From Lycocorax pyrrhopterus obiensis (Eukaryota; Chordata; Aves; Passeriformes; Paradisaeidae): 64,000 nt of DNA. The stretch is taken from contig JACSVZ010000007.1 in assembly GCA_014706295.1 (NCBI GenBank), forward strand, positions 59,100,975-59,164,974, written 5' to 3'. A program made the position numbers and the translations under genes. The notes beneath the pieces were generated by a model. The model was given only the letters and a program-made list of their open reading frames with translations. It was not told the origin of the DNA and searched no databases. How positions within the stretch are numbered: the stretch's first letter is position 1; each line of letters begins with the position of its first letter. Positions 29,901 through 40,640 of this stretch are shown here, in pieces.

Positions 29901-32091
29901 TTTGGTTAGGAGTGTAAAACACAGATTCCTCTGCTCTTACCAGCTCTTGTAGCTGATTCATAGCTCACCAGTTACACTGACAAGTATCACAGTTTAATTC
30001 CAAAGCAAGAGTTCTCATCAATCACCAAACAGGACTCAACTCTTTTGAAGCCCTGTTCTTGATTTCTCAATTAGACATTCTATTTATTACATGGAAAGGC
30101 TGATATCTTGAACTGTGCATGTATAGTGTTCATTCTCTTTGCTTTTGTAAAATGGTTGGGAGAGATTTAATTCCGTGACTCTGTAATTCTTTATTTTTTT
30201 TCCAATTTGGTCATATGTTAATTCCATCTCATACTTTCCAAGTGAGAGCTTTTTGCTAAAGCTTCACATAAAGGAGATTCCATGGTGGATTATTGCAGTT
30301 CTTTCAGCATCTTTGCATCAGAAGTGATTGACTTTTACTGATCAAAGATAAAACTTGATAACATAATTCTTAGAAAAGTAATTATAAAGTTGTTTCTAGG
30401 CTTCTAATGTAAACATACATGAAAAGCCAACTCAAAAGAATGCTCCTGGATGAGAATACTGAATGCGGTTTCAGTAGCTGTAAATACCACAGAAGCAGGT
30501 GTGATTCTTCATATGTATAATGGGATACACTTGATTCCTCTAGTGGAAATTAATATTAATCCTTGGGTTTCTTTATGCTTCAAATAAGAAAATACTACTA
30601 AGGAAATGGCACTTTATCTTGGTTTAAGAATATCTCTTTTTTCTTTACACTTTAAAAAACCTCTGCAGTATGGATCAAGATAAGGAGTTTTTATCTACTC
30701 GGATGTCTACTAATAATGAAGTAGAGAAAGAAGACAAATTATTATTCTTGTTGCTGCAATTTGGATTGTTTTGAGCTTCATGAGGCAGTTTTATTTTTCT
30801 TCCAGTAGTATTAATTAATGTCAGAGAAGATGTGCATGGTTTATATTTCAATAGTGCTTTTGTGGAGGGAAGGGAGCAGGTCTACTGCATATGCATAGAG
30901 TTTAACTGCAGGCTCCTTTGGAAGGTTTTGTTACTTAAAGAATGAGTATCTTAACTTCTGAGTTTGTTTTGTAACTGCCTTTGAGGCATTCTTCTGTATA
31001 AATATGCATTGTAAGAGGATTTTTTATTTAATGGAGAGTAAGGCTTTAGAAATACGGAGTTGTCTGCTAGGCTTTACAGAAGCACAAGGAAACTGACTCC
31101 AGGAACTTTTAAAAACAGAGTTTGACATCCTTAATTCTGAAAAAAACCCAAACCAACAAACCAAACAAAAAACCCACCAACCACAACCCCCCCCCCCCAA
31201 TTTATGGCAGTCTAACTGATGACCTCAGCCGCAGTAGCCTTGTTCAATTGATCTTTGAATGATGATTGTGGTAAAATGAGCAATTTGGAACAAAGTGAAG
31301 CAGTTTTAGCCAGAATTCTGTGCTTATCTCTGTTTTGATTTCTCCTTGCTTTTGAGCTCCCTGCGTCTGAGTTTAAAGGTACACCAGCCACACACATCTT
31401 GTTTTCTGTAGTATTCACTCTTGACACAGGTTTATCTAGAATTAATGTAACTGAAAGATTTACTTTGGTTTTTAATTTCTTAGGTGGCATATGTTTTGTA
31501 CAGTTTGTTCAGTCTCAGTCCAGCACAGCACCAGGTATAAATGTAACTACAAGACAAAATAGTCCTTTTCATCAGAGATACTTGGCTGAGGTGCTTGCAT
31601 GGTTTTCTGTGAGCACAGTTGTGTATGTATATGAGTTTAATGTGTTAGGTCCTTATATTTTAGCCAGTGCTTCTCAGTGGTATTTTTTTATTAGTGTTGC
31701 TAATTTTACTCCACACTATCTTAGAAAGTGTATCCTACGTTTTATCTTATCTTCGTTTATGGAGAATTTCAAGAAGAACTAAAAAACGGACTCAGTTCTT
31801 CATTTGTTCTGAACAGCATGGTTCAGTCAGCTACAAACCAGATGTTGTAGCTAGAAGCACAGAGGCACTAAGCAGGAATGCCAGAGAGAAAATAAAGTAG
31901 AACTCATTATTCTAAAAAGTAGTAAATGTTCCTGTGCCAAATAGCCACTTTACTCTTCATTGTTCTGCTAACCTTTGTCTTTCTGCACTGTAAAGGGCTA
32001 TTTACCCTACACAGATAATTACCCCACAAGTGAAAGCACTTGCTGCAGTTTTCTCTTTTGTGTATTCGTAGTGAGTATTCCAGGCAATCTC

Positions 32092-32122
<31 letters not shown>

Positions 32123-35100
32123 GGTTTTAAGTGTGAAAATGTGATTTCAGAACTACAATAATGAGGCACTTTAATCAAAGTGTAAAACTCCACAGTACTA
32201 ATACTGTTCTTTGACACTGACAAAATTTAAGTCATCAATGTTCTTATGATTGGCTTATTACTCCTTTATGGCTTCTTTTTCAGAGATATTCTCTCTCTGA
32301 TATTATTTAAAGAAAAGCTCATTTTTATCAACTACTGGTGCTGAAAGTGGTAGAACTTCCTTGACAACATCCAATGCCCTTGAGAATTCCACTTATCTGA
32401 AGCAGTTATATTTTATGATTTCTTTTCTTTTGCAATGAATAATTTTTTTAAAAAATTTAAATTTGTTTAGGGTGTCTGAAGAGCGTGAACGACCATCTTT
32501 GCCAAAGGAGAAACATCAGCTGTATAAAACGTTACGTGTCCCATGCATTCCTCAGAAATTTGTCCGGTCTGTAGAGAGTTTCAGATTCTCAAAGCAACGG
32601 GCAGAAACAGGTGCAGTGTGTTTAATGACTTCTCAGTGAGCATTTTGGATTATTCAGTGCAAAAGAATGGGTAATTGATGATAACAAATCTAGTGAACTG
32701 CTCAACTACACATAGTCGAAGCCAGGCTTTCAATGGAAGTTGGGTGCTTACCTTTTTTCGTGTTCTGGAAATCTTCTGTGTCTTATTTCTCCCTTATCTG
32801 TGCAATGAGTAAAGTAACATGACAGATACACCTGATGCATGGTGTCAGAAACATCTGAAAATAATTTAATTTCAAATCTAAAATACCTTTAGCACTGTTC
32901 GCATTAGTACAGTAAATATTAAACAACTATTGTTTGTTTGATACTTTCATATTTTGTGATGTTTCTTTTTGCTCTCTATTGAAAGGAAAATTTATAAGGG
33001 TTGTTCCCAAGCTCAGTTTAACAATGCCATGCTTTGGATACTTAATCCTATTGACAATATTACATAAAATTTGTAAATTTAGGGAGAGAAGAAAAAGAGA
33101 AACCAGTGGAACTTTCCGCGGCCACTAGCAGTTCTTCCAGCCTTGCAGAAAATTCATCACAGGTGTGTTGCTCTCTCTTTACCACTGGTAAAAATATGAA
33201 GTTATAAAATCTGTTTTATGTGGTTGTTTTAATTTAAAACACTTCAAATATGCCTCATGGTATTACGTCTTACATAAAACCTGTTAGCACTGTAAATTGC
33301 TAATCATGGTAATCTGCAATTGCTTGGAAATCACAGCAAAAATATTTCTTTGGTGCTTTTTCATTCTGAAAATATCTGTGTTCTTACAAAGTGCATTCTA
33401 ACGCCAAACTCGAGGTGGACCATCTTACCAACTCATTTTGTATAGTAGTTTTTAGCATTTAAAATAGCCTTTGTAGATTCTGCATGTAACAAATACTTGG
33501 AACTCTAACGGAGGATCAGAATCTTCTACTACTGATAAATCGTGAGCCATCTGCTCCATAGTGAAGGATTTCATAGAGGAGTAGGTGTACAGGACAGCCT
33601 ACAGTTAATGGCTCCATTCTGAGCTTTAACCAGAAACAAATCTGGGCTGAGAGGAATAAAACTATGAAAAACACTTCCTGATGCACTTGCAGGAGCCCAC
33701 AACTCCATTTTCTCTCTCTCACCCATGAGAACATAATTACTATGACACTTTTTTGAAATGGTGAATTGCAGCTTTATTCAGATACAATATTTTTTATTCA
33801 AATACAATAAACTAATCCAGAAGAAAGCTGGAGGTACAACTTGCAAAGTTGTGAAAACCACCAATAGTCTCATGGAGTGCAAGACCATTCATAGGAGCAA
33901 TAGATTGTTAAAGTATTAATAGAGAAAACAGACCAGGTAAGGCCATAAGGGGTAGAAGAGTTTGTAACTGTGTTTGCTGTGCAGGAGCCTGGGGAAGTTT
34001 CTATCTCTAAACCTTCTTTCTAAGGGACATCTCGCTGCATCTATTTAAAATCGAAATTTAATGAACAAAAAAAATCAGGTAAAAAAATTAGCGTAAGGAC
34101 TTGTGATTTTCTTAAGAATTTAAAGGGAACTGAAGAATGAAGTGAGTGAATCACTAAATGGTTTAGAGTGCAGCTTGTGTGAGAAGACAAAGCCTTCATA
34201 ACACAAGACAAGACGATGGACAGTGACAGGACTGAGTGAGACAAGACCAGAAGAAATTTCAAACAATTCTGATTTGTGACTGGCTTAGGGAGTTGGACAT
34301 GATGAGGATGATGGAAGGGCTGTTGCCAGGGTAATCTAGAGATGAGGCTGGGAATCTGAGACCTAGAATTGCACTTAGACAATTGTGGGAAGCAGTAAGT
34401 CAAGGTTAAGAGAACTTTAAGAAAGGGTGATGGCAACAAGGAAAAGAAGATGGAGTCTGAGGAAAAATAAAAAGATTGGAAGAAAGAAAGTTGCGATGCT
34501 TCAGAAAAGGTGTGCTGTACACTACAGGAGTTGAGTGGCAGACAGATTCTGCAGAGCCAGCCCTTTTGTCCCCTACCCTGAATAGAATTCAGTTTGATAC
34601 ATTTTGTTAATTAAAAATAAACAAGAACTAGACACTCCCTGTAAAATAATGTGTTATTTGATGCTGAGGCATAGATTCCTCACCCTGCCCTTAAGGCGCA
34701 AATACATGCTACATAGAAGAGTTATGGCTTCTACTCTGATGAAAGTCTGTGAGGTGGGAGTATTTCCCAAGTTTTCTGCAGTTTTTCAATCCACACATGA
34801 GGCCTGTGCTGATCTGAGACTGATGTGGATGCTCAGGTGGCCTTCAGAGGCAGAACCAGGCCTGGCCTCAGCCATTTCTGTGTTGACAAGCACAAGCAAC
34901 CAGGCTGCAGCAGTAGCAAACCTGCATGGAGTTTGTAAATGACATAGCATTATTTGTGTTACAGAAAAGTTAATTAATCACATCTATTTATCAGTACTGT
35001 GACTAAGGCTTTATTAAAAAATTACAGAAGTGGTTTTGGGTATCATGCTGTCAAAATGTAGGTAAAGCAAAGATAAAGTTTTTACATTGTCTGATCCTTA

Positions 35101-38100
35101 ATTTCCAGTTCAAAGAAGGGATTTCCACAGTCTAAGGAGAAATCAGAGTGATACTGTTGAAGTGACAATTTCATTTGCTGCTTCATTTGAATTTTTTTTC
35201 TGTCTTTTAGATGGTTATTGACACTGCAGGGACTAATAACCCACAAATTGCCCAAGTTCCATCAATAGTAAGCATACAAAACCAAGTGAAATTCAGGTAA
35301 CTTTTATTTAATAAAGTAGTTTTCGTTCTTGAGGCTGGGGTTTATGGAAATAATTCACATTTAGACAAACATTAAATTTTGCCTTTTAGACTGTTGGATC
35401 TTCCAAAGCAGTTGACTTCTAATCAACAGTTTGAGAGTGAAAATGCAGTAATGGGTAAAGTACTACTGTAATTTTTTTGATAAGGTTGGATCATATTATT
35501 ATAAACCAGAAAATTCTAGGGACCAGATTTTCATTCTGGCATTAAGAGGGCCACCATTTGCGTTTCTTTTCCACCTTGATTGTTAGGCTCAAAATTTGAG
35601 TATAGCAGACAGAGAGAATCCTAATTTAAATAGAGACTGAACTGCTCAGTGATGTGGGATTTAGTCTGCACTCACCATTGTGGATGAAAAGATCTGTCCA
35701 ACAACTCTTGTAAGTTCACACTCAAGTCTCAAATTACTTGGGTAAAATGAAATTGAGTCTTAACATCTACCCAGAAGGCATGAGAAAATGTGAAGGGATA
35801 TAATAAACCCAGTAATTTAGGTATCTTGAAGAATCAGATTATTAAAGATGTTTAATGAATGCTTACAGAAAAAACCAGGATAGTTACAAATACACCTGTA
35901 ATTTCTGAATCACTGAGCTTCAGTTTAAATATTTCTTTTTCTAATTGTACTGCTAGTTCAGATGCATATAAAAGATTATAGTCTAGATTTTTTTAACAAG
36001 AGAATACTGAAACATAGGACCTTAACCCACAGTGCCTGAGATGTAGCACAGTCTGAAGCTTAATGCAGAAACTCTAATCCTGACTCTTGCCCAGTTCTTT
36101 AAGCTACACTTCATCACTGTCACATGGATGTGCTTTTTATATTGTTGCCACTGGTTTCTATTGACGGGTGTTAGCACTCTGAGAGGGCAACAGCTGGAGT
36201 AGACAAACACAGCACTCTCAGGAACAATGGGCAGGTTTGAAGAACACACCAAACCACAAGAAGCAGCCTGAGTAATGCTTTAACAACAGTGAGTAAGTGG
36301 CAGAACAAGAGGTAATTGTTATGGACAGAGCCACAAAGTGGGTTGTTAAGAAAACCACAGTCAGAGCACTTCCTTGCCAAAAGCAATGCTAAGCTAGTGA
36401 ACTTTTCTCAAGGATTCTTTCCCGCAACGTAATTTTTATGTATCTGTTTAAAATGCTGTTATAATACAGGCAGTGCTGTCTTTTTGTGCAGTAAGCCAAG
36501 AGGCTGAACAGGCTGATAAAGAAGCAGATGAGCACATGGACTGTTCGTATGTACCTCAAGTAAGAAAAGCGTTTCTTATGTCAGAAGTAAGAAGTTTATG
36601 TAGAATGGTCAAAGTATTTTGACCTACGTGATTCAGCTGGCAAGAGGCGAGTCTCAGAAACTGGTAACGTGACTCGTTATAAGGCACACGACAATGAGGA
36701 GCCAATCAATGCCTTCTGATTGCTAATGTAGTGATCATTGCTGTTGATCACCTCGGTGTTCTGAGGGGTTTTATGCTGCCCTAACAACAGGCTGTTTAGG
36801 ATGACTCTCCTATGCACATCATAGTTTTTGTATCAATTGGTGCGTAACATTTTCATTAATGTGAGCTGATGAAACGTTTTGAAAAAAGTCTGCATTTAAA
36901 ACTCATTTCTTGTACAGAACTATAATAAACAGGCTCAGTGCTGGCTCCACTGGGAACATATTTATAGTTAAAAGGACTAATGATAGTTTGGGAAATTTTA
37001 TATGTTATAAACATCACTGTTTATTTCTTTTTAATAGGATGTGCACACAGGTTTTAAGCCAAATGAAGATAATCCTGACATAGCAGAAGAAAGTGCAGAA
37101 CCTTTCTTAAGAGCACCTAAAACACCTGACTTAAAGGGGAAAAAACCACAGTTCTCAAAAACACCTCCATTTGACTAGTATGACTTCAACTTTTATTTTG
37201 ATTCTGAGCAAAAAGTTGTACTCATATTTATTGTATAAGCATTTCTGCTCTTTTTGAAAAATACTAGAGAAAGAATTTTCTAGAAAGCTCTTCTGAAAAT
37301 ATTCAGATTCTTTCCTGAGTTATGCTTGATATTTATTAAGTTTTGTCTTACAATATCATTTCCAGTTGAAGCTGTTTTGAAAGATCAGTACTTTGCTTAG
37401 AAATATATGAGACACATTGTCTTTTCCTGCAGTAGTATTTGTTACTCCGATTTCTATCTTTAATCAGGCTTTTTGGGGTTTTTTTTAAGAGGGCAGGGAG
37501 TTGGTAAGAACACCACCTCCCTTTACTTTAAAGAATTGTGTTATCTGTTCTGTGACGCAAAAAGCAATTATTGATGGAAGCTATGGGAATGTGAAAAAGT
37601 GAAAAAAGAGGAAAAGGAAAAAATAGAAGGAAAAAAACCATAAATCATCACTTAGAAAACTATTAATATAGTTTCTACCTTTCTGTATTTACAGCATTCA
37701 AAATCTAGGTTGTGAAGAAGGAACATCAAAATCTCCTGCTTTCTTTTCTCTCATGAACTTCTCCCAGAAGTCACCTGGCTTTAATTTATTTGACTCTTCT
37801 CTGTTTGGAGCACAAAATTCATCTGATGAGGTAAAAATGATTAATTGTGAATATTAAATTTCCACAAAGCAAAATATGTGAACAAAACAGCATTGACACT
37901 GAATGAGATTTTTCAGACTGGTTATTTTGTAGCAATTTTTTTTTAAAAAATCTTGATTAATTTTACATTTGGTGCCCTTTGAAAATGTTTAATTCCTTTC
38001 TTGGCAATCCCCCTATAATGACCTAACCATAATCTAAGTATGAATCTCTCTTACATGGATCATGTGCGGATATACAGTGACTCAACTCACCAAAAGGCTT

Positions 38101-40177
38101 CTGGTTCAGTGTTACAGTACAAAATTCAGGTTCTCCAGGAGAATTCACAACTCACGTGCTTCTCCTGTGTGGTTTTGTCTTGATGAAGTGAAGAACAGTG
38201 AGAAAGGAAGAAAGGACAGTCTGTTAGGGTTATTGACCAGCAAATATGGATTAGTTATACTCCAACGGAGGAGCTAGGTAGGCAACTAAATGGAACAAGG
38301 AGTGGAATCCAGATCTTCCATTTTCTTTGCAGGTTCCCTAACTCCAGTGCTCTAGAGTAATTTTTCCTCTCCTGCGCTGTTAGATAGATAACTGGGGATT
38401 CAGGATAGATGTGTGCATGAGACAGGGCTTAGGTATCCCTTGGCAGTGTAGATCCAAGCCTCATTATGCAAATAAGGGATTTGAGCCGAGGCAGCTCCTG
38501 CTGCAGAGCGTGTGCTCAGTCTTATGGTTTCTGGCTGGAAGCTGAAGCAGGGATGAGGGAAAGCACCATTTTGTTCTGGGCTCGGCAAGATACATGTGGT
38601 TGTTATCCCATAGCATGAGCTGCCTGTAGGAGAGAACACACTGGTGAGTGGTTTGTGACTTGTTTAGGAATGGGGTGGGTTTTGAGTCACCAAGTGCTGT
38701 CAGCACCCACATTATTTTGTGCCTGTTTAGCAGCAGAAACCAAGAATTTACCAGGCTGTAGCAGATCTGGGGCTCTTTAAAGTTTGAGGGGAGTTCTGAA
38801 GGACTTCAGTATCTATTTTAAATCCAGTCTAAGAACTTGTGTTAAGAGTGACAGGTGGTTATCCTGCTACACTTTCTGGCAATATGAGGCCCTGCTCATA
38901 GGAGTATTTGTGTTGTTGCTTGGAGATTTTATAAATGTCATAGATTTGAATAATTTTGAATCTTTTAGGTTTAAAAAAACAGCAGTAAGTCAGGTCAGCT
39001 TTTGGACTGTTATCAGCTTGGTTTTTTCCTAGAAGAATGGAGGAAGGGTGTTTGCAGCTGCATGCAAATATCATAAAACCCTTCTGATCAAAGAACTTGC
39101 CTTGCAACTTTATGTACTGATAAATACCTTTAAATACAGGTTTTGTAATGGCTGCTACCATTCACTGAGACAGTGTCTTTCTCACCAAAAGCAAAGGAAC
39201 ATATTATATATCAGCATTAGAGTTTACTTTTTGCCTTTCTCATTTGTTAAATTAAAAATTTGTTTACATTTCAGACAGATGAAAATTATTCTGTGGGAAA
39301 CCTGAACTCTCTGTCCCCACACAAAGATATTGGTAAGTCTGAAACTCAGATGTACTTGTGTATATCAGCTCTCTTCTGCTTGTGTTTCTATGACTGGCAG
39401 GCTCATGATCCAGCTTAACAGAGCTCCTTTGGTTGTCTGAAAGGATGTTCAATTGTGATAATGTAGCTCAGTGGTTTATTGTGCTGATTTGTGTTTTAAC
39501 TAAATCTTTAGCTTAAATCTTTCCTTGCATGTTGGGCTCCAAATGTCTCATGTTTTCATGGAAAAGAAGAGGTATGAGAAAGAAAGAAATAGGGATAGTG
39601 TGAGGTGTGTTTGAAGCAAAATGAGAGGACTTGCAAGGGAGAAGTTGTCGTCCAAGCGTTTCAATGATTGATCACATTTTTCTCTAAAGAAACACTTTTG
39701 CAGATTCTGTTTACAAATACCTCTGTTGCAAAATGTATAATGTAGAAGTGTTTTATTGCTCTGAACCACTCAAGTGCTCCACACTTCCTTCGATGTCAAT
39801 TCTAATAATGACCCCCTGGAAATACCATCTCTGGTGCAGAAATAAACACACAACTGTAGGTTGATGCTCAGTGGGATATTTGGCACAATATGTTAATAAA
39901 GAAGCATATGCTGAATGCAGTATTCTCTCAGTAAGATTTAATCTAATAATAAATATTGTATGTGTTCCATATAGGAAGCTTCTTTGGGAAACCAGAAAAT
40001 GAGGCTGCATTTGCCTTTCCCTTCCCCTCGGAATCGACTTCTCATGCATTTGGAGATGGAAAAGATGACATTGGTTTTTCATTTACATTTGGACAAGATC
40101 AGAGATCATCACAGTCTCCTTCTGTGAAAGGTTTTCATTCTTCCTTACAAAATACAAAGCCATTTACATTCTTTTGA
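14890..40177 (+). CDS. SIX6OS1: SIX6OS1 (C14orf39) synaptonemal complex central element protein, 17 coding exons
   Basis: Joining 17 exons gives 1746 nt: 581 residues plus stop, against 587 in human. Every junction is GT-AG and in phase. Segments aligning to the remembered human protein include NWKPT-like CDVWKPT, KYTETALAQEYYKKKEE, IPQKFVR, FRLLDLPKQLTSNQ, SPGFNLFDSS, FFGKPENEAAF and the terminal FTFF. Residues 1-260 are rich in Glu, Lys, Leu and Gln and probably coiled coil; 260-480 are low in order; 404-450 hold TP motifs; the last 67 residues contain 13 Phe and three FG pairs. The family works in meiotic chromosome synapsis, binding SYCE1 in the central element; loss causes infertility in mammals. 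The start has A at -3. An upstream noncoding exon is required but was not located. Confidence 0.93.
15258..15314 (+). CDS. SIX6OS1: SIX6OS1 coding exon 2
   Basis: Acceptor TTCTTCAG, donor GTGAGT. Encodes AFQVEKTRYAKEHVDHQIN (residues 17-35), matching the human FQYE...RIN segment. Charged and probably coiled coil. Confidence 0.9.
15315..18266 (+). other. SIX6OS1 intron 2
   Basis: About 3 kb, AT-rich. Contains short ORFs (up to 127 codons at 15540-15923) without recognisable domains. No repeat family identified. Confidence 0.6.
18267..18393 (+). CDS. SIX6OS1: SIX6OS1 coding exon 3
   Basis: Acceptor AATTTCAG, donor GTAAGT. Encodes residues 36-77, with heptad-like Leu/Ile spacing and an ENCKKNCDV end. 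Enters and leaves in phases that fit exons 2 and 4. Confidence 0.9.
18394..22009 (+). other. SIX6OS1 intron 3
   Basis: About 3.6 kb, AT-rich, with a short TA run near 21784-21795. No exon or repeat family recognised. Confidence 0.6.
22010..22099 (+). CDS. SIX6OS1: SIX6OS1 coding exon 4
   Basis: Acceptor TGTCCACAG, donor GTATCT. Encodes WKPTYAILKKHEEYLKNEIK and on to ATENE; WKPT is shared with the human protein. Confidence 0.92.
22100..25512 (+). other. SIX6OS1 intron 4
   Basis: About 3.4 kb. Holds enhancer-like blocks at about 22560-22990 (paired TAAT/ATTA motifs) and, less clearly, 24480-24960. Confidence 0.5.
25513..25700 (+). CDS. SIX6OS1: SIX6OS1 coding exon 5
   Basis: Acceptor TTTTTTATAG, donor GTACTG (weak). 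Encodes residues 108-170, including KYTETALAQEYYKKKEEVEE, close to the human KYSETPFSREYYEKKREHEE. The reading frame runs on past the donor to a stop at 25807, a possible intron-retained end. Confidence 0.93.
26166..26208 (+). CDS. SIX6OS1: SIX6OS1 coding exon 6 (43-nt small exon)
   Basis: Acceptor TTTTTGCAG, donor GTATCC (weak). Encodes EAVPFNSINDWAVH, aligned with human PAPFPSLTKWTLN. The donor was chosen because it is the only one that keeps the frame and the alignment into exon 7. Confidence 0.8.
26280..26336. repeat. AT-rich microsatellite (TATATATT)n in intron 6
   Basis: A repeating TATATATT-like unit of about 8-9 bp between exons 6 and 7. Confidence 0.85.
26639..26759 (+). CDS. SIX6OS1: SIX6OS1 coding exon 7
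   Basis: Encodes IATMKKKTQETLQLAEAAAQ and on to MKIDCLKK, lining up without gaps with human IVNLRCETQDILKHA. The acceptor (CATGGAAG) lacks a good pyrimidine tract, so the 5' edge is less certain than the rest. Donor GTAACT. Confidence 0.8.
27911..28005 (+). CDS. SIX6OS1: SIX6OS1 coding exon 8
   Basis: Acceptor TCTTTTAAG, donor GTACAC. Encodes MFKETKEGQNNSEKTEGKNE and on to PEEFTE, a Glu/Lys-rich stretch matching human ETKALSETLEEKNK...KELKER. Confidence 0.88.
28006..32470 (+). other. SIX6OS1 intron 8
   Basis: About 4.5 kb, the largest intron in the coding region. It contains an enhancer-like block near 28430-28640, an open reading frame preceded by an acceptor-like site (29465-29758), an A/C-rich low-complexity run at about 31139-31200, and a 127-codon hydrophobic ORF at 31399-31782. 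No known exon. Confidence 0.5.
32093..32116. repeat. (GA)n microsatellite
   Basis: About twelve GA units in intron 8. Confidence 0.9.
32471..32610 (+). CDS. SIX6OS1: SIX6OS1 coding exon 9
   Basis: Acceptor TTGTTTAG, donor GTGCAG (weak). Completes Arg257 and encodes VSEERERPSLPKEKHQLYKT and on to CIPQKFVRSVESFRFS, matching human ESQKLVRPIK. The phase fit with exon 8 shows that the ORF at 29465 is not needed between them. Confidence 0.9.
33083..33162 (+). CDS. SIX6OS1: SIX6OS1 coding exon 10
   Basis: Acceptor AAATTTAG, donor GTGTGT. Encodes GREEKEKPVELSAATSSSSS LAENSSQ (residues 304-330), a Ser-rich, poorly conserved segment. Supported mainly by phase and open frame. Confidence 0.8.
33163..35210 (+). 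other. SIX6OS1 intron 10
   Basis: About 2 kb. The part at about 34060-34520 is strikingly purine-rich on the plus strand and could be an old insertion; no family recognised. Confidence 0.5.
35211..35296 (+). CDS. SIX6OS1: SIX6OS1 coding exon 11
   Basis: Acceptor TGTCTTTTAG with a strong pyrimidine tract, donor GTAACT. Encodes MVIDTAGTNNPQIAQVPSIV SIQNQVKF. Confidence 0.85.
35390..35454 (+). CDS. SIX6OS1: SIX6OS1 coding exon 12
   Basis: Acceptor GCCTTTTAG, donor GTAAAG. Completes Arg359 and encodes LLDLPKQLTSNQQFESENAV M; the junction RLLDLPKQLTSNQ matches human RLLTPQKQSNSNQ. Confidence 0.92.
36492..36559 (+). CDS. SIX6OS1: SIX6OS1 coding exon 13
   Basis: Acceptor TTTTTGTGCAG, donor GTAAGA. 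Encodes VSQEAEQADKEADEHMDCSY VPQ, an acidic segment; little identity to human, placed by phase and splice signals. Confidence 0.82.
36580..36900. promoter_or_regulatory. CpG-retaining conserved-looking element in SIX6OS1 intron 13
   Basis: Within a 478-bp intron, eight CpGs occur between 36627 and 36876, against the strong CpG depletion around it. Two TGATCA motifs and several ATTA/TAAT motifs are present. Candidate enhancer; function unknown. Confidence 0.4.
37038..37177 (+). CDS. SIX6OS1: SIX6OS1 coding exon 14
   Basis: Acceptor TTTTTAATAG, donor GTATGA. Encodes residues 404-449 with FLRAPKTPDLKGKKPQFSKT PPFD, matching human FLRTPEALKTPE...FPKSPFF. TP motifs are candidate kinase sites (inference). 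Confidence 0.92.
37695..37830 (+). CDS. SIX6OS1: SIX6OS1 coding exon 15
   Basis: Acceptor TGTATTTACAG, donor GTAAAA. Encodes FFSLMNFSQKSPGFNLFDSS LFGAQNSSDE, matching human FSFLMSYTSRSPGLNLFDSS. Confidence 0.95.
37831..39974 (+). other. SIX6OS1 introns 15 and 16
   Basis: Intron 15 (37831-39274) and intron 16 (39333-39974), separated by exon 16. No further exon, repeat family or clear regulatory block recognised. Confidence 0.5.
39275..39332 (+). CDS. SIX6OS1: SIX6OS1 coding exon 16
   Basis: Acceptor TACATTTCAG, donor GTAAGT. Encodes TDENYSVGNLNSLSPHKDI, matching the human ARNLNPLSSQQEI segment. Confidence 0.92.
39975..40177 (+). CDS. SIX6OS1: SIX6OS1 coding exon 17 (last)
   Basis: Acceptor CCATATAG. 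Encodes the Phe-rich tail: SFFGKPENEAAFAFPFPSES through HAFGDGKDDIGFSFTFGQDQ to PFTFF and TGA at 40175-40177. Very close to the human tail. Confidence 0.97.
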
Positions 40178-40640
40178 ATACCTTTGACTTCCTTAAATTA
40201 TTTTCCTACTTAGCCTTGACGAATGTTTTCAGTTTCTTGAGTTAAAGTACAAAGCATTTAATCTTCTCCTTCCATTTCTTGTGAGAATACATTATTGCAA
40301 TTGCTGCAATGTGTGTTCATCAACCACACGTTTTGAGATGCAGCTTTTATCTTTCCTATTTATCTTTGAAATGTGTTTTTTCATAAAATGTTATGATAGG
40401 CTCTTGCTACATTGGCAATCACAAACAGAAATATCATTTTAGAGTAGTGTGGTAATTCAATGTCTGTGTGAGAACTTTCAGCTTCTGATAGAAACTAAAT
40501 TACTTGTGTTGGTAAGAATGACTATTGTATAAGTAAAAGCTGAATTTGAATTAAAGACAATGTTCTTGAGTATTCTGTGTATAACAGCTGATTTATAAAA
40601 TATTTGAAATAAACCTTTTTGTTCATTTTATGTAAAGTTT
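40178..40640 (+). terminator. SIX6OS1: SIX6OS1 3' UTR and poly(A) signal
   Basis: AATAAA at 40608-40613, followed by the GT-rich GTTTTGTTGTTATTTC near 40637-40652. Gives a 3' UTR of about 450 nt. Inferred from signals. Confidence 0.7.

Noticed and set aside
31399..31782. 127-codon hydrophobic ORF in SIX6OS1 intron 8
   Set aside because: T-rich sequence naturally encodes Phe/Leu/Val; no membrane-protein family recognised and no splice phase fits the gene.
34041..34439. 132-codon minus-strand ORF in intron 10
   Set aside because: Explained by purine skew; no domain.
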